A DNA stretch of 64,000 nt from Tolypothrix campylonemoides VB511288 (GTDB taxonomy: Bacteria; Cyanobacteriota; Cyanobacteriia; Cyanobacteriales; Nostocaceae): NCBI GenBank assembly GCA_000828075.3, contig JXCB02000002.1, positions 712,649 to 776,648 on the forward strand. Reading direction: 5' to 3'. A model generated the notes under the pieces. That model did no database searches and was not told the origin of the DNA. It saw only the letters and a program-made list of their open reading frames with translations. Positions 1-9,463 of the stretch are shown piece by piece (position 1 is the first letter of the stretch; each line of letters opens with the position of its first letter). The position numbers were made by a program, and so were the translations under genes.

Positions 1-82
1 AATAAGAAAATCTCTATCTACAGGTGGGGTTTTTTCTTGACAGTAGCGGTATGACATGGGTAATGTTGACTGGAGTTGCATC

Positions 83-1123
83 ATGACAAGCAATAAAAAG
101 ACCCGGCGCAATTTTCTCATAACCAGTATGGCTGTTGCCGGCGGAATTGTCGGCACTTCAGCTTGTCAACAACTAACCAACACCACGGAATCGCCAGAAA
201 ATCCCAGTTCTACCGCTCAAACACCTCAAAACCAGCTCGCCTCTGCATCTCCTCGTCAACCCGAGGCAAAGATGCCACAACGAATCCTAGGACGCACAGG
301 CGTGTCATTACCCATTCTTGGTTTGGGAGGATCTGCATCACCTCTATCTCGTCCGCCAAAGGAAGAAGAGGACAAATCCATAGCGATTATAGAACGAGCA
401 TTTGAGCTAGGGATTCGTTACTTCGATACGGCAGCCAATTACGGACCAAGTGAACAACGCCTAGGCAAAGTGCTTCCAGCACATCGAAAAGAGGTGTTTT
501 TAGCCACTAAGACCAACATAAGAGACAGAGATGGGGCGTGGCGAGAATTAGAGCAATCTCTCAAACGTCTCAAAACCGATTCTCTGGATCTCTGGCAGTT
601 ACATTCCGTTTCCTTTGATTGGAATCTAGATGCTATCCTAAACACCAAACACGGTGCAATCAGGGCTGTACAAGAAGCGAAAGAGCAAAAAATAGTGCGG
701 TTTGTCGGCATCACAGGACACCATGACCCCACAATCATCGCTGAAGCGCTACGCCGCTATCCATTCGACACCGCTCTTATACCTATCAACGCTGCTGATA
801 AACACAACCCAAAACCTTTTATTACTAAAGTCCTACCAGTGGCTCAGGAGAAAAATACTGGTATCATTGCGATGAAAGTACCAGCATACGGTCGGCTGTT
901 CAAGCCTGGCGTTCTAGAGGGAATGCATCAAGCTATGGGGTATGCTCTTTCTCAAAGCGGTGTCCATTGTTGCATTATTGCAGCAGAAGATGTTGCTTTG
1001 TTAGAACAAAATGTGAGAGTCGCTCAAGCTTTTCAGACTCTTTCAAATGATGAAATTTCAGCTATTGAACAACGTACTGCTGCTGTTTGGCAGGAGAATA
1101 GCTTTTTCCGTGAATGGGCTTAG
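83..1123 (+). CDS. Tat-exported aldo/keto reductase
   Basis: This is an NADPH-type oxidoreductase of the aldo/keto reductase superfamily; its substrate cannot be read from sequence. The N-terminus has a twin-arginine signal (TRRNFLI) followed by a hydrophobic stretch ending near a cysteine (TSAC), so it is probably exported by Tat and perhaps lipid-anchored. The AKR tetrad is visible: Asp and Tyr in FDTAANYG, Lys in LATKTN and His in DLWQLHS. A Ser/Thr/Pro-rich linker separates the signal from the barrel. An upstream in-frame ATG at 56 would add nine residues, but the ATG at 83 places the Tat motif at the usual distance from the start. The family is clear; an exported AKR is less usual but occurs in cyanobacteria. 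Confidence 0.85.
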   Translation: MTSNKKTRRNFLITSMAVAGGIVGTSACQQLTNTTESPENPSSTAQTPQNQLASASPRQPEAKMPQRILGRTGVSLPILGLGGSASPLSRPPKEEEDKSIAIIERAFELGIRYFDTAANYGPSEQRLGKVLPAHRKEVFLATKTNIRDRDGAWRELEQSLKRLKTDSLDLWQLHSVSFDWNLDAILNTKHGAIRAVQEAKEQKIVRFVGITGHHDPTIIAEALRRYPFDTALIPINAADKHNPKPFITKVLPVAQEKNTGIIAMKVPAYGRLFKPGVLEGMHQAMGYALSQSGVHCCIIAAEDVALLEQNVRVAQAFQTLSNDEISAIEQRTAAVWQENSFFREWA

Positions 1124-1541
1124 TTTTTATACAAACCACCAACGTACTGTTGCGGAGTGCAAAAGCTTCATCGCTTGCGCGACACCATTTTCTGCTTCAA
1201 TTTTTTCACCCAACACCTTTGAGATCCCCGACTTCTCTAAGAAGTCGGGGATGTTGTTTTTCACAAATCATTTAGGATTGCTATAAATCACTTTAAGGCA
1301 ACTTTAATAGCATCTTAACGAGTATTTGGTGCTGGATTGCTAATCTTTTGCTGCATATATTTTCTAGCAGCAACGAATAAGTAGAGTTCAAAGTCTTGCA
1401 ACAGCTTGATCATGCGCTAGAAAATACATTTCCTGGTTAATAGCTTAAGTCAGTTAAAGCTCACTATTTTGAGCTTATTTGGTTTCGGTTAGTATCCATA
1501 CTTTGACTGGTATTGTCAAACCTACAATCAACAATTGACAC
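1124..1541. other. Intergenic region with a terminator hairpin and a repeat fragment
   Basis: This 418-base gap has no convincing gene. It holds the hairpin at 1224-1252, then a fragment at about 1260-1286 (core AATCATTTAGGATTGCTATA) that recurs near 51210. The rest is AT-rich. No clear PHO box could be recognised in front of the phosphatase gene. Confidence 0.6.
1224..1259 (+). terminator. Hairpin terminator after the aldo/keto reductase
   Basis: A perfect 12-bp stem (1224-1235 with 1241-1252, arm ATCCCCGACTTC) and a 5-base loop are followed by a T-rich tract. A close relative of the same hairpin follows the monooxygenase gene at 35566-35596, so it is also a dispersed repeat. Confidence 0.75.
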
Positions 1542-3131
1542 ATGGAACGCCTGCATTTTGAGCGACTATTATCTACCCGCTTTAAGCGGCGCGACGTTTT
1601 ACTGGGTGCTGGATTCTTAACAGGTTTGGTGGTTACAAGCCAGTGGTCTAGCAGGGTGAATGCTCAACCTAAGTTTTCTGGTTACCCATTCAGCCTTGGT
1701 GTAGCTTCAGGTGAGCCGTATCCAAGAAGCGTTGTCCTGTGGACAAGGTTAGCTCCTGACCCTCTCAACGGGGGTGGAATGCCGTCAGAAAATGTCCCGG
1801 TGCAGTGGCAGGTTGCTACTGATGAAAAGATGACGCGAGTTGTGCGAAGCGGGACAGTATACGCCATTCCCGAACTAGGACACTCAGTACACGTGGTCGT
1901 TGATGGACTACAGCCTGAGCGATGGTACTGGTATCAGTTTAAAGTGGGCAGTGAAGTCAGCCCCGTTGGGCGCACCCGCACAGCGCCTGCTCTTGGAAAA
2001 CGAATTCAACAGTTCCGCTTTGCGTTTGCTTCCTGTCAAAATTGGCAAGATGGCTACTTTGCGGCATTTAAACATATGGCAGAGGAGGAGCTCGACCTCG
2101 TCGTCCACCTTGGTGACTATATTTACGAGGGACCAGCACAGGCTGACCGCATCAGGCAGCACAACGGACCAGAACCCGTCACGTTGGAAGAATATCGCAA
2201 CCGCCATGCCTTGTACAAGTCTGACACAAACTTACAGGCTGTGCACGCGGCTTTTCCATGGGCTGTGACTTGGGATGACCACGAAGTAGACAACAACTGG
2301 GCAGACGAAATTCCTCAAGACCCTGAGCTACAGCCGCGAGACCAGTTTCTTGCACGACGCGCTGCTGCCTTCCAAGCGTACTACGAGCATATGCCGCTGC
2401 GCCCATTCTCAAAACCTGAAGGCATCGATTTGCAACTCTATCGGCGTCTAACCTTCGGCGATCTAGTTGAATTTAACGTGCTAGATACCCGCCAGTATCG
2501 TACCGATCAGCCTTGTAATGACGGTATCAAGCCCCGTTGTGATCAAACATATGACCCGGCTGCTACCCTAACAGGTGCTGAGCAGGAAAAATGGTTATTT
2601 GAAGGTCTTGACCGCTCCAAAGCTCGTTGGAATGTCCTCGCTCAGCAGGTGGTCTTCACCCAACATGACTGGACAGCAGGTGAAGAGTCAGCTTTCAATG
2701 TTGACGCTTGGGATGGTTACGTAGCTGCCCGCCAGCGCATCCTTGACTTTCTGAATCAACGCAGACCTTCAAACCCGATTGTCATCACTGGTGATACCCA
2801 TTCTAGCTGGGTTAGCGACCTGTTGGCGGACTTCAACAATCCTAGCTCTCCTGTAGTAGGTACTGAGTTTGTCGGCACCTCAATTACCTCTGGTTTCGGA
2901 GCCAGCGATAGAATTGAGGCTGCCTTGCCCGAGAGTCCATGGGTGAAATATTTTAACGGTCGGCAGCGCGGCTATGTGGTCTGTGACCTCACTCGCGAAC
3001 GCTGGCGAAGCGACTACCGACTACTGCCGCAGTCTGCACCCACCGGACCGACAGTCCCCGACCCCAACGCACCAATTACCACGGCTGCATCTTTTGAACT
3101 CCCGGATCGAGGGGTTGTGAGACAGGTGTAG
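1542..3131 (+). CDS. phoD: PhoD-family alkaline phosphatase (Tat-exported)
   Basis: This is a secreted, metal-dependent phosphodiesterase/alkaline phosphatase that would release phosphate from organic esters in the periplasm. The N-terminus has a Tat motif (KRRDVLLGAG), a hydrophobic segment and a likely cleavage site near VNAQP. Next come a PhoD N-terminal beta domain (about residues 45-150) and the metallophosphatase core. Metal-site motifs visible in order are FASCQNW, HLGDYIYEG, TWDDHEVDNNW and GDTHSSW. The length of 529 residues is normal for the family. It stands alone, converging on the ribosomal block. Induction by phosphate limitation is expected from family knowledge, but no PHO box was identified. 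Confidence 0.88.
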   Translation: MERLHFERLLSTRFKRRDVLLGAGFLTGLVVTSQWSSRVNAQPKFSGYPFSLGVASGEPYPRSVVLWTRLAPDPLNGGGMPSENVPVQWQVATDEKMTRVVRSGTVYAIPELGHSVHVVVDGLQPERWYWYQFKVGSEVSPVGRTRTAPALGKRIQQFRFAFASCQNWQDGYFAAFKHMAEEELDLVVHLGDYIYEGPAQADRIRQHNGPEPVTLEEYRNRHALYKSDTNLQAVHAAFPWAVTWDDHEVDNNWADEIPQDPELQPRDQFLARRAAAFQAYYEHMPLRPFSKPEGIDLQLYRRLTFGDLVEFNVLDTRQYRTDQPCNDGIKPRCDQTYDPAATLTGAEQEKWLFEGLDRSKARWNVLAQQVVFTQHDWTAGEESAFNVDAWDGYVAARQRILDFLNQRRPSNPIVITGDTHSSWVSDLLADFNNPSSPVVGTEFVGTSITSGFGASDRIEAALPESPWVKYFNGRQRGYVVCDLTRERWRSDYRLLPQSAPTGPTVPDPNAPITTAASFELPDRGVVRQV

Positions 3132-3240
3132 TTTCATTCGACTTTGCGATTTTACGGAGTGTAGTCAATAATCAAAATGCCAGATAAAAATCTGGCACAT
3201 TCCTCTAATAGCCAAAGCGACCTCTCCCCGCCCTAGACTC

Positions 3241-3280
3241 AAAAAGCAGCAGCCCAAGTCAAACTCGACATTGGGCTGCT
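3241..3280 (-). terminator. Terminator of the rplJ-rplL operon
   Basis: On the minus strand a 10-bp stem (arm AGCAGCCCAA, 3248-3257 with 3271-3280) is followed by GC and five T residues. It lies 44 bases past the rplL stop. A separate small palindrome (GCCAGAT/ATCTGGC) at 3179-3196 lies closer to phoD and has no T-run. Confidence 0.85.
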
Positions 3281-3323
3281 AGCTAATCATGACTACCTAA
3301 CTTTGTTGTAATTTAATTACAAA

Positions 3324-3716
3324 TTACTTCACAGTTACCTTACCGCCAGCATCTTCCAACTGCTTCTTAGCAGCTTCAGCGGCATCCTTGGCGATCGCTT
3401 CCTTAACTGGTTTAGGCGCAGCTTCTACCAAGTCTTTTGCTTCCTTGAGGCCCAAACCGGTCAACTCGCGCACGACTTTAAGTACAGCAATTTTCTTATC
3501 GGCTGGAACGCTTTCTAGAATGACATCAAATTCGGTCTGTTCTTCTACTGGTTCAGCAGCAGCAGGTGCAGCACCAGGAGCAGCAGCCACAAAGCCTCCA
3601 ACTGGTGCAGCAGCACTGACGCCAAAGGTTTCTTCAATTTGCTTCACCAATGCAGCTGCATCCAGCAAAGGCAAGGTTTTTAGTAGTTCCAAAATTTGAT
3701 CAGTTGCAGCAGACAT
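3324..3716 (-). CDS. rplL: 50S ribosomal protein L7/L12
   Basis: This is the ribosomal stalk protein that recruits translation GTPases. The 130 residues show the usual architecture: an N-terminal dimerisation helix region (1-35), an Ala/Pro-rich flexible hinge (about 36-58) and the C-terminal domain with [25 protein letters not shown] and a terminal GGKVTVK. It is the last gene of the minus-strand ribosomal block, 62 bases after rplJ, and is followed by a strong terminator. A purine-rich ribosome-binding site lies just before the ATG. Confidence 0.98.
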   Translation of the reverse strand: MSAATDQILELLKTLPLLDAAALVKQIEETFGVSAAAPVGGFVAAAPGAAPAAAEPVEEQTEFDVILESVPADKKIAVLKVVRELTGLGLKEAKDLVEAAPKPVKEAIAKDAAEAAKKQLEDAGGKVTVK

Positions 3717-3778
3717 GGATATAACTCCTGTAATGTTGATTAATGATTTGAGTTGTTCTAACTAGTACTAACGGCTCA

Positions 3779-4330
3779 CTAGGAAGCACTTTCTTCGCCT
3801 TCTGAGCCTTTTTCCTGATCCGCGACAGCCTGCAAGGCACGAGCCAGCGAACCGGGAACCTCGTTGATACCCACAGCAATCTTGGTAGCCAAGGCGTTGA
3901 TAGCACCAGCAATTTGCGCCATGAGTTGTTCTTTAGATGGCAAATCTCCCAATGCCTTGACATCAGGTTCTTTCAGCAGGCGACCTTCCATAACGCCGCC
4001 GCGAAGTTCTGTTTTCTTGCTGGCTTTCTGGAAATCTTGGTAAGCCTTAATTGCCGCAGAGAAATCCTCTTTAACTAGCAAAAAGGCGGAAGAACCTTTG
4101 AGCAATTCCGACAGCACTTGCCATTTTTCATCATCTTGAATGGCAATGCCCATCAGGGTGTTCTTAGTCACCTTGCAAACAGTCCCAGCCGGACGCAGCC
4201 GTCGCCGTAAATCTGTGATTTCAGCAACCGTCAGCCCTTGGTAGTCAATCACCAGTGCGAGTTGAGACTGGCTCAAAGTTTCTTTGAGGTCAGCGACTAT
4301 TGCTTTTTTGTCTTCTATCGTTCTTGGCAT
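3779..4330 (-). CDS. rplJ: 50S ribosomal protein L10
   Basis: L10 anchors the L7/L12 dimers at the base of the ribosomal stalk. The start chosen gives 183 residues beginning MPRTIEDKK. It is preceded by an excellent Shine-Dalgarno (AAGGAGGTGA on the minus strand, 4341-4350), whereas an upstream in-frame ATG at 4378 would put that site inside the gene. The core [20 protein letters not shown] is typical. Its C-terminal helix would bind L7/L12. Expression is probably controlled by binding to the leader just upstream. Confidence 0.97.
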   Translation of the reverse strand: MPRTIEDKKAIVADLKETLSQSQLALVIDYQGLTVAEITDLRRRLRPAGTVCKVTKNTLMGIAIQDDEKWQVLSELLKGSSAFLLVKEDFSAAIKAYQDFQKASKKTELRGGVMEGRLLKEPDVKALGDLPSKEQLMAQIAGAINALATKIAVGINEVPGSLARALQAVADQEKGSEGEESAS

Positions 4331-4640
4331 TTGGGTTGTTTCACCTCCTTTAAAAATCCTTTTCTTGCTAATGACCAATTGCGTTTGTTGCTACTGGCTA
4401 CAAAAACAACAAACCCCAGCTTTCACAGCCGGGGTTTTGCAGTAGACACGCAGCAGAAAAATGCGTTTCTACCATCCTTATGCAGCAGTAGTCACACAAT
4501 GCGCGTGAGGTACTTTTAGCAATTAGGGCGCAAACCTCGGCAGGATATTAAGCGAATAGCACCTGCTGTCTTTGGTTGTTGCTTATTTCATTTTGGTAAT
4601 TTGTTTATAGCAAACGCAAACAGCGTTGACTACGAACGTA
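4331..4640 (-). promoter_or_regulatory. rplJ leader (candidate L10 leader and attenuator hairpin)
   Basis: A 310-base untranslated stretch separates rplA from rplJ. On the minus strand it contains a GC-rich hairpin (arms AACCCC/GGGGTT, 4411-4437) with T-rich sequence after it, followed by the rplJ ribosome-binding site. In bacteria L10(L12)4 binds an mRNA leader here. The position and the hairpin fit such a leader or a partial terminator, but the exact consensus was not verified. Confidence 0.5.
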
Positions 4641-5357
4641 TTATGCTGCTTCGGTCAATTTTGTATCGCGTAGAGCGTTAATATCTACCCTAATCGATGG
4701 TCCCATTGTGGAAGACACGTACACTGTGCGCCAGTAACGACCTTTAGCTCCTGAAGGACGGTTACGGTCGATTGTTTCTTGCAACGCCTTCAAGTTTACT
4801 AGTAAATCTTCTGGAGAGAATGATGCCTTACCAAACATAACATGCACAATGCCAGTACGATCAGCTCGGAACTCTAATTTACCTGCTTTGAATTCGCCGA
4901 TCGCACTTGCCAGGTCGAATGTCACTGTTCCACCTTTGGGTGATGGCATCAAACCACGAGGACCGAGTAATTTACCAAGCTTTGCCACTTGAGGCATGAT
5001 ATCTGGTGTGGCAATGAGCTTGTCAAAGTCCATCCTACCTTTTTGAATTTCGTCAATCAGTTCTTCTGAACCAACGACATCAGCACCAGAATTGCTTGCT
5101 TCTGTTACTTTTTCCCCTCTAGCAATGACTGCCACCCGTACCGTTTGTCCTGTTCCTTTGGGCAGTACTACTGTTGTCCGCAGCTGTTGGTCAGTATATT
5201 TTGGGTCAATTCCTAACCGGATATGCGCTTCTGCTGCTTCGGGAAACTTGGCTGTTGCCGTTTCTTTCAGAAGGGATAAAGCATCCAGCGGTGCATAATC
5301 CCTGTCTTCAACTTTTTCTAGTAACGCCTGTACTCGGCGCGATACTTTCTTTGCCAT
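4641..5357 (-). CDS. rplA: 50S ribosomal protein L1
   Basis: L1 forms the mobile stalk near the ribosomal E site and is a translational repressor of its own mRNA in many bacteria. The 238-residue product has the family core, including [34 protein letters not shown] and [19 protein letters not shown], with two-domain organisation of normal length. It follows rplK by about 98 bases on the same strand and precedes the rplJ leader. Confidence 0.98.
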   Translation of the reverse strand: MAKKVSRRVQALLEKVEDRDYAPLDALSLLKETATAKFPEAAEAHIRLGIDPKYTDQQLRTTVVLPKGTGQTVRVAVIARGEKVTEASNSGADVVGSEELIDEIQKGRMDFDKLIATPDIMPQVAKLGKLLGPRGLMPSPKGGTVTFDLASAIGEFKAGKLEFRADRTGIVHVMFGKASFSPEDLLVNLKALQETIDRNRPSGAKGRYWRTVYVSSTMGPSIRVDINALRDTKLTEAA

Positions 5358-5455
5358 TTTTTCTTTCTCCTGGGGTCTATTACGAAGCTTTGCCTCTCCC
5401 CCGAATAATTTTGGATTTTGAACCGAGTGGTGGATTCGTGGACGCTGATATTTGA

Positions 5456-5881
5456 TTAATCCGTAACTGTGACGCCCATATTCCTTGCGGTGCCTTCGAT
5501 GATGTTCATCGCCGCTTCAACATCATTGGCGTTGAGGTCAGGCAGTTTTGTTTGAGCAATTTGCTTCAATTGCTCTCTAGTAATAGACCCAACTTTCTTT
5601 TTGTTGGGTTCACTAGAGCCTTTGTCAATTTTAGCTGCCTTAGTAATTAGCACCGATGCTGGAGGAGTCTTGAGTACAAATGTAAAACTCCGGTCTTCAT
5701 ATACCGAAATTTCTACTGGAATAACTGTTCCAGTTTGATCTGCTGTTTTAGCGTTGTACTCTTTGCAGAACATCATGATGTTGACGCCATGCTGACCTAA
5801 AGCAGGTCCCACTGGCGGTGCTGGGTTGGCTTTCCCAGCATTCAGGGCCAATTTAATGACCGCTACGACTTTTTTCGCCAT
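5456..5881 (-). CDS. rplK: 50S ribosomal protein L11
   Basis: L11 binds the GTPase-associated region of 23S rRNA and couples stalled ribosomes to the stringent response. All 141 residues fit the family: an N-terminal [20 protein letters not shown] with the proline-rich NTD and a C-terminal rRNA-binding domain ending in [14 protein letters not shown]. It begins one base after the nusG stop, so the two genes are almost certainly co-transcribed. Confidence 0.98.
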   Translation of the reverse strand: MAKKVVAVIKLALNAGKANPAPPVGPALGQHGVNIMMFCKEYNAKTADQTGTVIPVEISVYEDRSFTFVLKTPPASVLITKAAKIDKGSSEPNKKKVGSITREQLKQIAQTKLPDLNANDVEAAMNIIEGTARNMGVTVTD

Positions 5882-5882
5882 T

Positions 5883-6527
5883 TTAGCTCTGTTTCTCTAC
5901 CTGATTAAATTCCAATTCTACTGGTGTATCCCGTCCGAAAATCGAAAGCAGAGCTTTAAGCTTACTCCGTTCTGGACTGACTTCAATCACCTCACCTTCA
6001 AAATCCTTAAACGGACCAGAAAGCACAATTATCTTATCACCAGTAGCCATATCGATTTTGACAACTGGCTCTTGTTCGCTGGTCTGTTTGAAGATTCTTT
6101 CTACTTCTGTATAACTCAGCGGTAGAGGTTTGACGTGACCGCGACCCTTGCCACTACCACGTTTTTGTTCTGCTCCCACAAAATTAATCACATGAGAGGT
6201 GTTTCTTACCACCTGCCATGTGTCGTCATCCATCATCATCCTCACTAGCACATAGCCAGGGAAGACTTTTTCTTCCGTATGCTGGCGACTACCATCTTTA
6301 CGGATTTTCACTGCTGGTGTGTGTGGAATTTCCACTTGGATAATTTTATCAGCCACATCAAAGGTTTGAATGCGCTGCTCCAAGTTTGTTTTAACACGCT
6401 TCTCACAGCCAGAGGCTACTTGTACTGCATACCAGCGGGCTTCTGTTGAAGAAGCTTCTGACGCTGTTTCTGCCGCATCATCTGACTGCAGCGTCGTATT
6501 GTAATCTCCGTCTGTTGCAGAAGTCAT
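5883..6527 (-). CDS. nusG: Transcription termination/antitermination protein NusG
   Basis: NusG binds RNA polymerase and modulates pausing, Rho action and coupling to translation. The chosen start gives 214 residues ([10 protein letters not shown]). Its ATG overlaps the secE stop as TAATG, a classic coupling arrangement; the longer frame to 6551 would run into secE. The NGN domain (about 35-145: [23 protein letters not shown]) and the KOW domain (about 160-214: [18 protein letters not shown]) are both present. An acidic Ala/Ser/Thr-rich N-terminal tail precedes NGN, as in other cyanobacteria. Confidence 0.96.
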   Translation of the reverse strand: MTSATDGDYNTTLQSDDAAETASEASSTEARWYAVQVASGCEKRVKTNLEQRIQTFDVADKIIQVEIPHTPAVKIRKDGSRQHTEEKVFPGYVLVRMMMDDDTWQVVRNTSHVINFVGAEQKRGSGKGRGHVKPLPLSYTEVERIFKQTSEQEPVVKIDMATGDKIIVLSGPFKDFEGEVIEVSPERSKLKALLSIFGRDTPVELEFNQVEKQS

Positions 6528-6748
6528 TAGAACACCTGTTGTGCTGCCCAAATAAAGAATTTATCTACCAGATATATCAAGGATGCGGAGAGAGTCACCA
6601 TCAATAACACAGCAGCTGATTCACTGATGAGCTGCTTGCGACTCGGCCAAACGACTTTGTCGAACTCTTCTTTTGTTCCATTCAAAAAGTTCGCTACGCT
6701 AAACCCATTGCTGGTCTCTGTCATTTGTGCTTCGTTTTTTTTGGCCAC
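6527..6748 (-). CDS. secE: Preprotein translocase subunit SecE
   Basis: SecE is the clamp subunit of the SecYEG channel in the cytoplasmic and thylakoid membranes. The 73-residue protein has the short amphipathic element FLNGTKEEFDKVVWPSRKQL, with the diagnostic WPSR, and one transmembrane helix (about 45-65). It is the single-TM form typical of cyanobacteria. It lies between tRNA-Trp and nusG, the standard order. Confidence 0.96.
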   Translation of the reverse strand: MAKKNEAQMTETSNGFSVANFLNGTKEEFDKVVWPSRKQLISESAAVLLMVTLSASLIYLVDKFFIWAAQQVF

Positions 6749-6942
6749 AATCTTCTCTCGCCCCCCATTTCTGATTCCAGAAAACTATTGCCTGTTAATT
6801 TTATCTTTGTATAACAGCTACTACTCAAACCAATTTGTTTGAAGCAAAAAGCTGTATATACAAAAATTACACCCGAAATTTTCAAGAATACTGCTATATT
6901 AGCATATCTTGCATAATTCTCGGGCTTTATTTTTGCTTTCAG

Positions 6943-7015
6943 CGCGCCCTGGAGGACTTGAACCCCCGACATCAGGTTTTGGAGACCTGCGTTCTACCAA
7001 CTGAACTAAGAGCGC
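6943..7015 (-). tRNA. trnW: tRNA-Trp (CCA anticodon)
   Basis: A complete 73-base cloverleaf is readable on the minus strand. It has a 7-bp acceptor stem (GCGCTCT pairing with AGGGCGC, one G-T), an anticodon loop CTCCAAA giving anticodon CCA, a T arm with GGTTCAAGT and discriminator G. CCA is not encoded. It lies between rplS and secE, as in many cyanobacteria. Confidence 0.95.
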
Positions 7016-7163
7016 ACAGGCTTGCTTTTATTCAGTTATTACACTTAATTTACCTTAGTTTAACGCAACTTGGCAAATTTTTTTAGTTGATTTTGGTCGA
7101 GGGAACTTAGGAGCGGCGGGAGCCGCTTTTTGTTGAACCCTTGGACCATATCTAGGTCTTAGA

Positions 7164-7526
7164 TCAAAGAGCGCGGTCAAAGCGCTGCTTGATTCGGGTA
7201 GCCTTACCAACGCGATCGCGCAGATAATAAAGTTTAGCACGCCTTACCTTACCACGACGCAATACTTTGATGCTGTCTATCCGAGGAGAATGCACGAGAA
7301 ACACCCGTTCAACGCCTACGCCTTGGAATACGCGACGGACTGTAATGGTTTCATTGATACCGCCATTGCGCTTACCAATGACCACACCCTCGTACGGCTG
7401 TACGCGGTATTTGTCGCCTTCCTTAATTTTGACTCCGACTTTGACTGTATCGCCCACAAATATTTGGGGCAAATTAGATTTTAGTTGTTCCGCTTCAATA
7501 GAGCGGATTATCTCTTGAGTATTCAT
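7164..7526 (-). CDS. rplS: 50S ribosomal protein L19
   Basis: L19 sits at the 30S-50S interface. The 120 residues contain the core [21 protein letters not shown], the loop FEGVVIG-type sequence [12 protein letters not shown] and a basic C-terminus [20 protein letters not shown]. It is slightly longer than E. coli L19 because of an N-terminal extension common in cyanobacteria. It heads the minus-strand block and is divergent from the FHA-PrsW gene across about 250 bases. Confidence 0.97.
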   Translation of the reverse strand: MNTQEIIRSIEAEQLKSNLPQIFVGDTVKVGVKIKEGDKYRVQPYEGVVIGKRNGGINETITVRRVFQGVGVERVFLVHSPRIDSIKVLRRGKVRRAKLYYLRDRVGKATRIKQRFDRAL

Positions 7527-7778
7527 AATCCAGGAAAAAACTCACAATCAACAATAATAAATCGACAACTACCTTACAGTCTACATATTTTAAAGAGAGA
7601 ATTTTTTGACGACAACGTCATCGAGAACACAAAACTATTACAAAAAATAAAAGCTGTGCAAAGAAGTGTGAAATGTATGAATTGAGCCGGAATTTCTACG
7701 GTATATTGGGTAATTGCATTCATTTGGAACGCTACCTGCTGTCAAGTTACTATAGGAATGGGCAGGGGGGTACGTTGG

Positions 7779-9131
7779 ATGAGCCATGCATTTCTACGGT
7801 TAGTCTCCACAAGTGGAGAAACATCTTACTTACTGCTTCAAATCGGTGAGGTCGTTATTGGGCGTGATCGCAGTTGCCAAATTGTCTTAAATTCTCATGA
7901 TTATGCGATGGTTTCGCGGCGTCATGCCATTGTTCGCTCATCTAAAACGCCAGATGGCAGAACAAGCTATGTGCTGTGTGATCTCAATAGTGCCAATGGG
8001 ATTTATTTAAATGGAGAGGTTTTAGAGGGATGTCAGGAATTGCAGGCAGGCGATCGCATTAAGCTTGGCAATAGTGGTCCAGAATTGTTGTTTGAGTACC
8101 AATACAACTACCAAGGCGTTGACGAACCACACTCATCAGTAACAGCAACTCGGGTAACGATGAGTGCAAATCCTCGGGCGTTCGTTAACAGCGAGACTGA
8201 GGCGAGTTGGTCGCAGATGCTTCCTATTCTTTTTCGACCAAAAGATTTCACTCGCAAAGCTTACTTAGTACCAGGAATCATCACAGTCATACTCGTGGTA
8301 CTACTGTTTTTTGTGCAAGGATTTTTATATCAAATATTATTAGGTGCGTATTTAGCGAGTGCTGCCTTATATTTTGTTTACCAGTTGTGTGGTAAGCCGA
8401 AACCTTGGTGGGTGCTAATCGCATCTGCTATTTTTACGATCTTAATTTTGCTCAGTCCGGTTTTGAGTCTATTTTTTTTGGTGTTTCGCAGCATTCTTCC
8501 AGGAAGTATACCAGATAACCCTAGTAGTGTTAGCTTTGGCGAGTTGTTTATCCGATACTTTTTTGGTTCTGGACTGCTGGAAGAATTGCTTAAAGCTTTG
8601 CCAGTTATCGGATTTTATTTTTTAGGAAGAGCATTTACATCTCCCACGCGAGAAGATATTGGCGTTGAGGAACCTTTAGATGGAATTTTGATTGGAAGTG
8701 CTTCTGCAGTTGGCTTCACTTTATTTGAAACTTTAGGTCAGTATGTGCCTGGTACTATTGCACAGGTTGCACAACAGATGGGAACAGATGCTGGTTTGCG
8801 GCTGGGGTTAGAACTGCTGATCCCGCGAATTTTAGGTGATGTGGCAGGTCACATGGCTTGGAGTGGATGGTTTGGATATTGTATTGGCTTGAGTATACTT
8901 AAGCCACGTCACGCTTGGCAAATTCTGGCTTTGGGATATTTCAGTGCGGCTGGGCTTCATGGGTTGTGGAATAGCAGTACAGGACTAGCAAGTACCTTGG
9001 GAACCTTTGTTTTATTGTTGTTGATGCTAGTTGGTGGCATATCTTACGCTTTGTTAGGGGCAGCAATTGTTAAAGCGCGTGCTTTGTCGCCCTCGCGATC
9101 GCATAACTTTGCCACGCGGTTTTATCATTAG
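7779..9131 (+). CDS. FHA domain fused to a PrsW-type intramembrane protease
   Basis: Residues about 20-100 form an FHA phosphothreonine-binding domain, with GRDRSCQIVL, SRRHA and NGIYLNGEVL matching its GR, SxxH and NG signatures. After a linker come 8-9 hydrophobic segments of the PrsW/CAAX-like protease family. The putative active-site motifs are LLEELLKALPV (EExxK), a glutamate in SAVGFTLFETLG and the conserved histidines in GHMAW and GLHGLW. The likely role is membrane proteolysis gated by a phosphorylated partner (inference). The start at 7779 has a G-rich Shine-Dalgarno, and an ATG at 7758 would add seven residues. The gene stands alone and its substrate is unknown. Confidence 0.8.
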   Translation: MSHAFLRLVSTSGETSYLLLQIGEVVIGRDRSCQIVLNSHDYAMVSRRHAIVRSSKTPDGRTSYVLCDLNSANGIYLNGEVLEGCQELQAGDRIKLGNSGPELLFEYQYNYQGVDEPHSSVTATRVTMSANPRAFVNSETEASWSQMLPILFRPKDFTRKAYLVPGIITVILVVLLFFVQGFLYQILLGAYLASAALYFVYQLCGKPKPWWVLIASAIFTILILLSPVLSLFFLVFRSILPGSIPDNPSSVSFGELFIRYFFGSGLLEELLKALPVIGFYFLGRAFTSPTREDIGVEEPLDGILIGSASAVGFTLFETLGQYVPGTIAQVAQQMGTDAGLRLGLELLIPRILGDVAGHMAWSGWFGYCIGLSILKPRHAWQILALGYFSAAGLHGLWNSSTGLASTLGTFVLLLLMLVGGISYALLGAAIVKARALSPSRSHNFATRFYH

Positions 9132-9463
9132 ATTTTTGAAGTCGTAGAGGCGATTGCCCAAGGGGCAGTGGCAAAGCCAATCGCAAATCAACGCATTCGT
9201 CTCTACCTTAACCACGTTGAAGCCGTGCGAATTCTCCTTAAGAATTGGACTCTTCATAACTTTTATTTATCGTTTTGAAAAAAAAGAAGATTTGCTTTCA
9301 TTGAGTAGAAAGCCCTAAATTGAAGTCATGCGCTGCCAAGGTACCTGGCTGAGACAAAAATCACTAATTTGATTGACAATTGAACAATTTCCTGCACTGC
9401 CCTCACTTAGAGAAGCAGAGAAGGACAAGGAAGAACAGCATTGAATGATAGTGAATAACAATT
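9132..9463. other. Intergenic region with an inverted repeat
   Basis: No gene is evident. The first 90 bases contain a dispersed-type inverted repeat beginning GTAGAGGCGATTGCC and closing near CGTCTCTAC (about 9140-9207). The remainder is low-GC with no obvious promoter. Confidence 0.45.

Noticed and set aside
1440-1500. Possible PHO box upstream of phoD
   Set aside because: TTAA motifs occur at 8- and 9-base spacing, not the 11-base spacing of known cyanobacterial PHO boxes.
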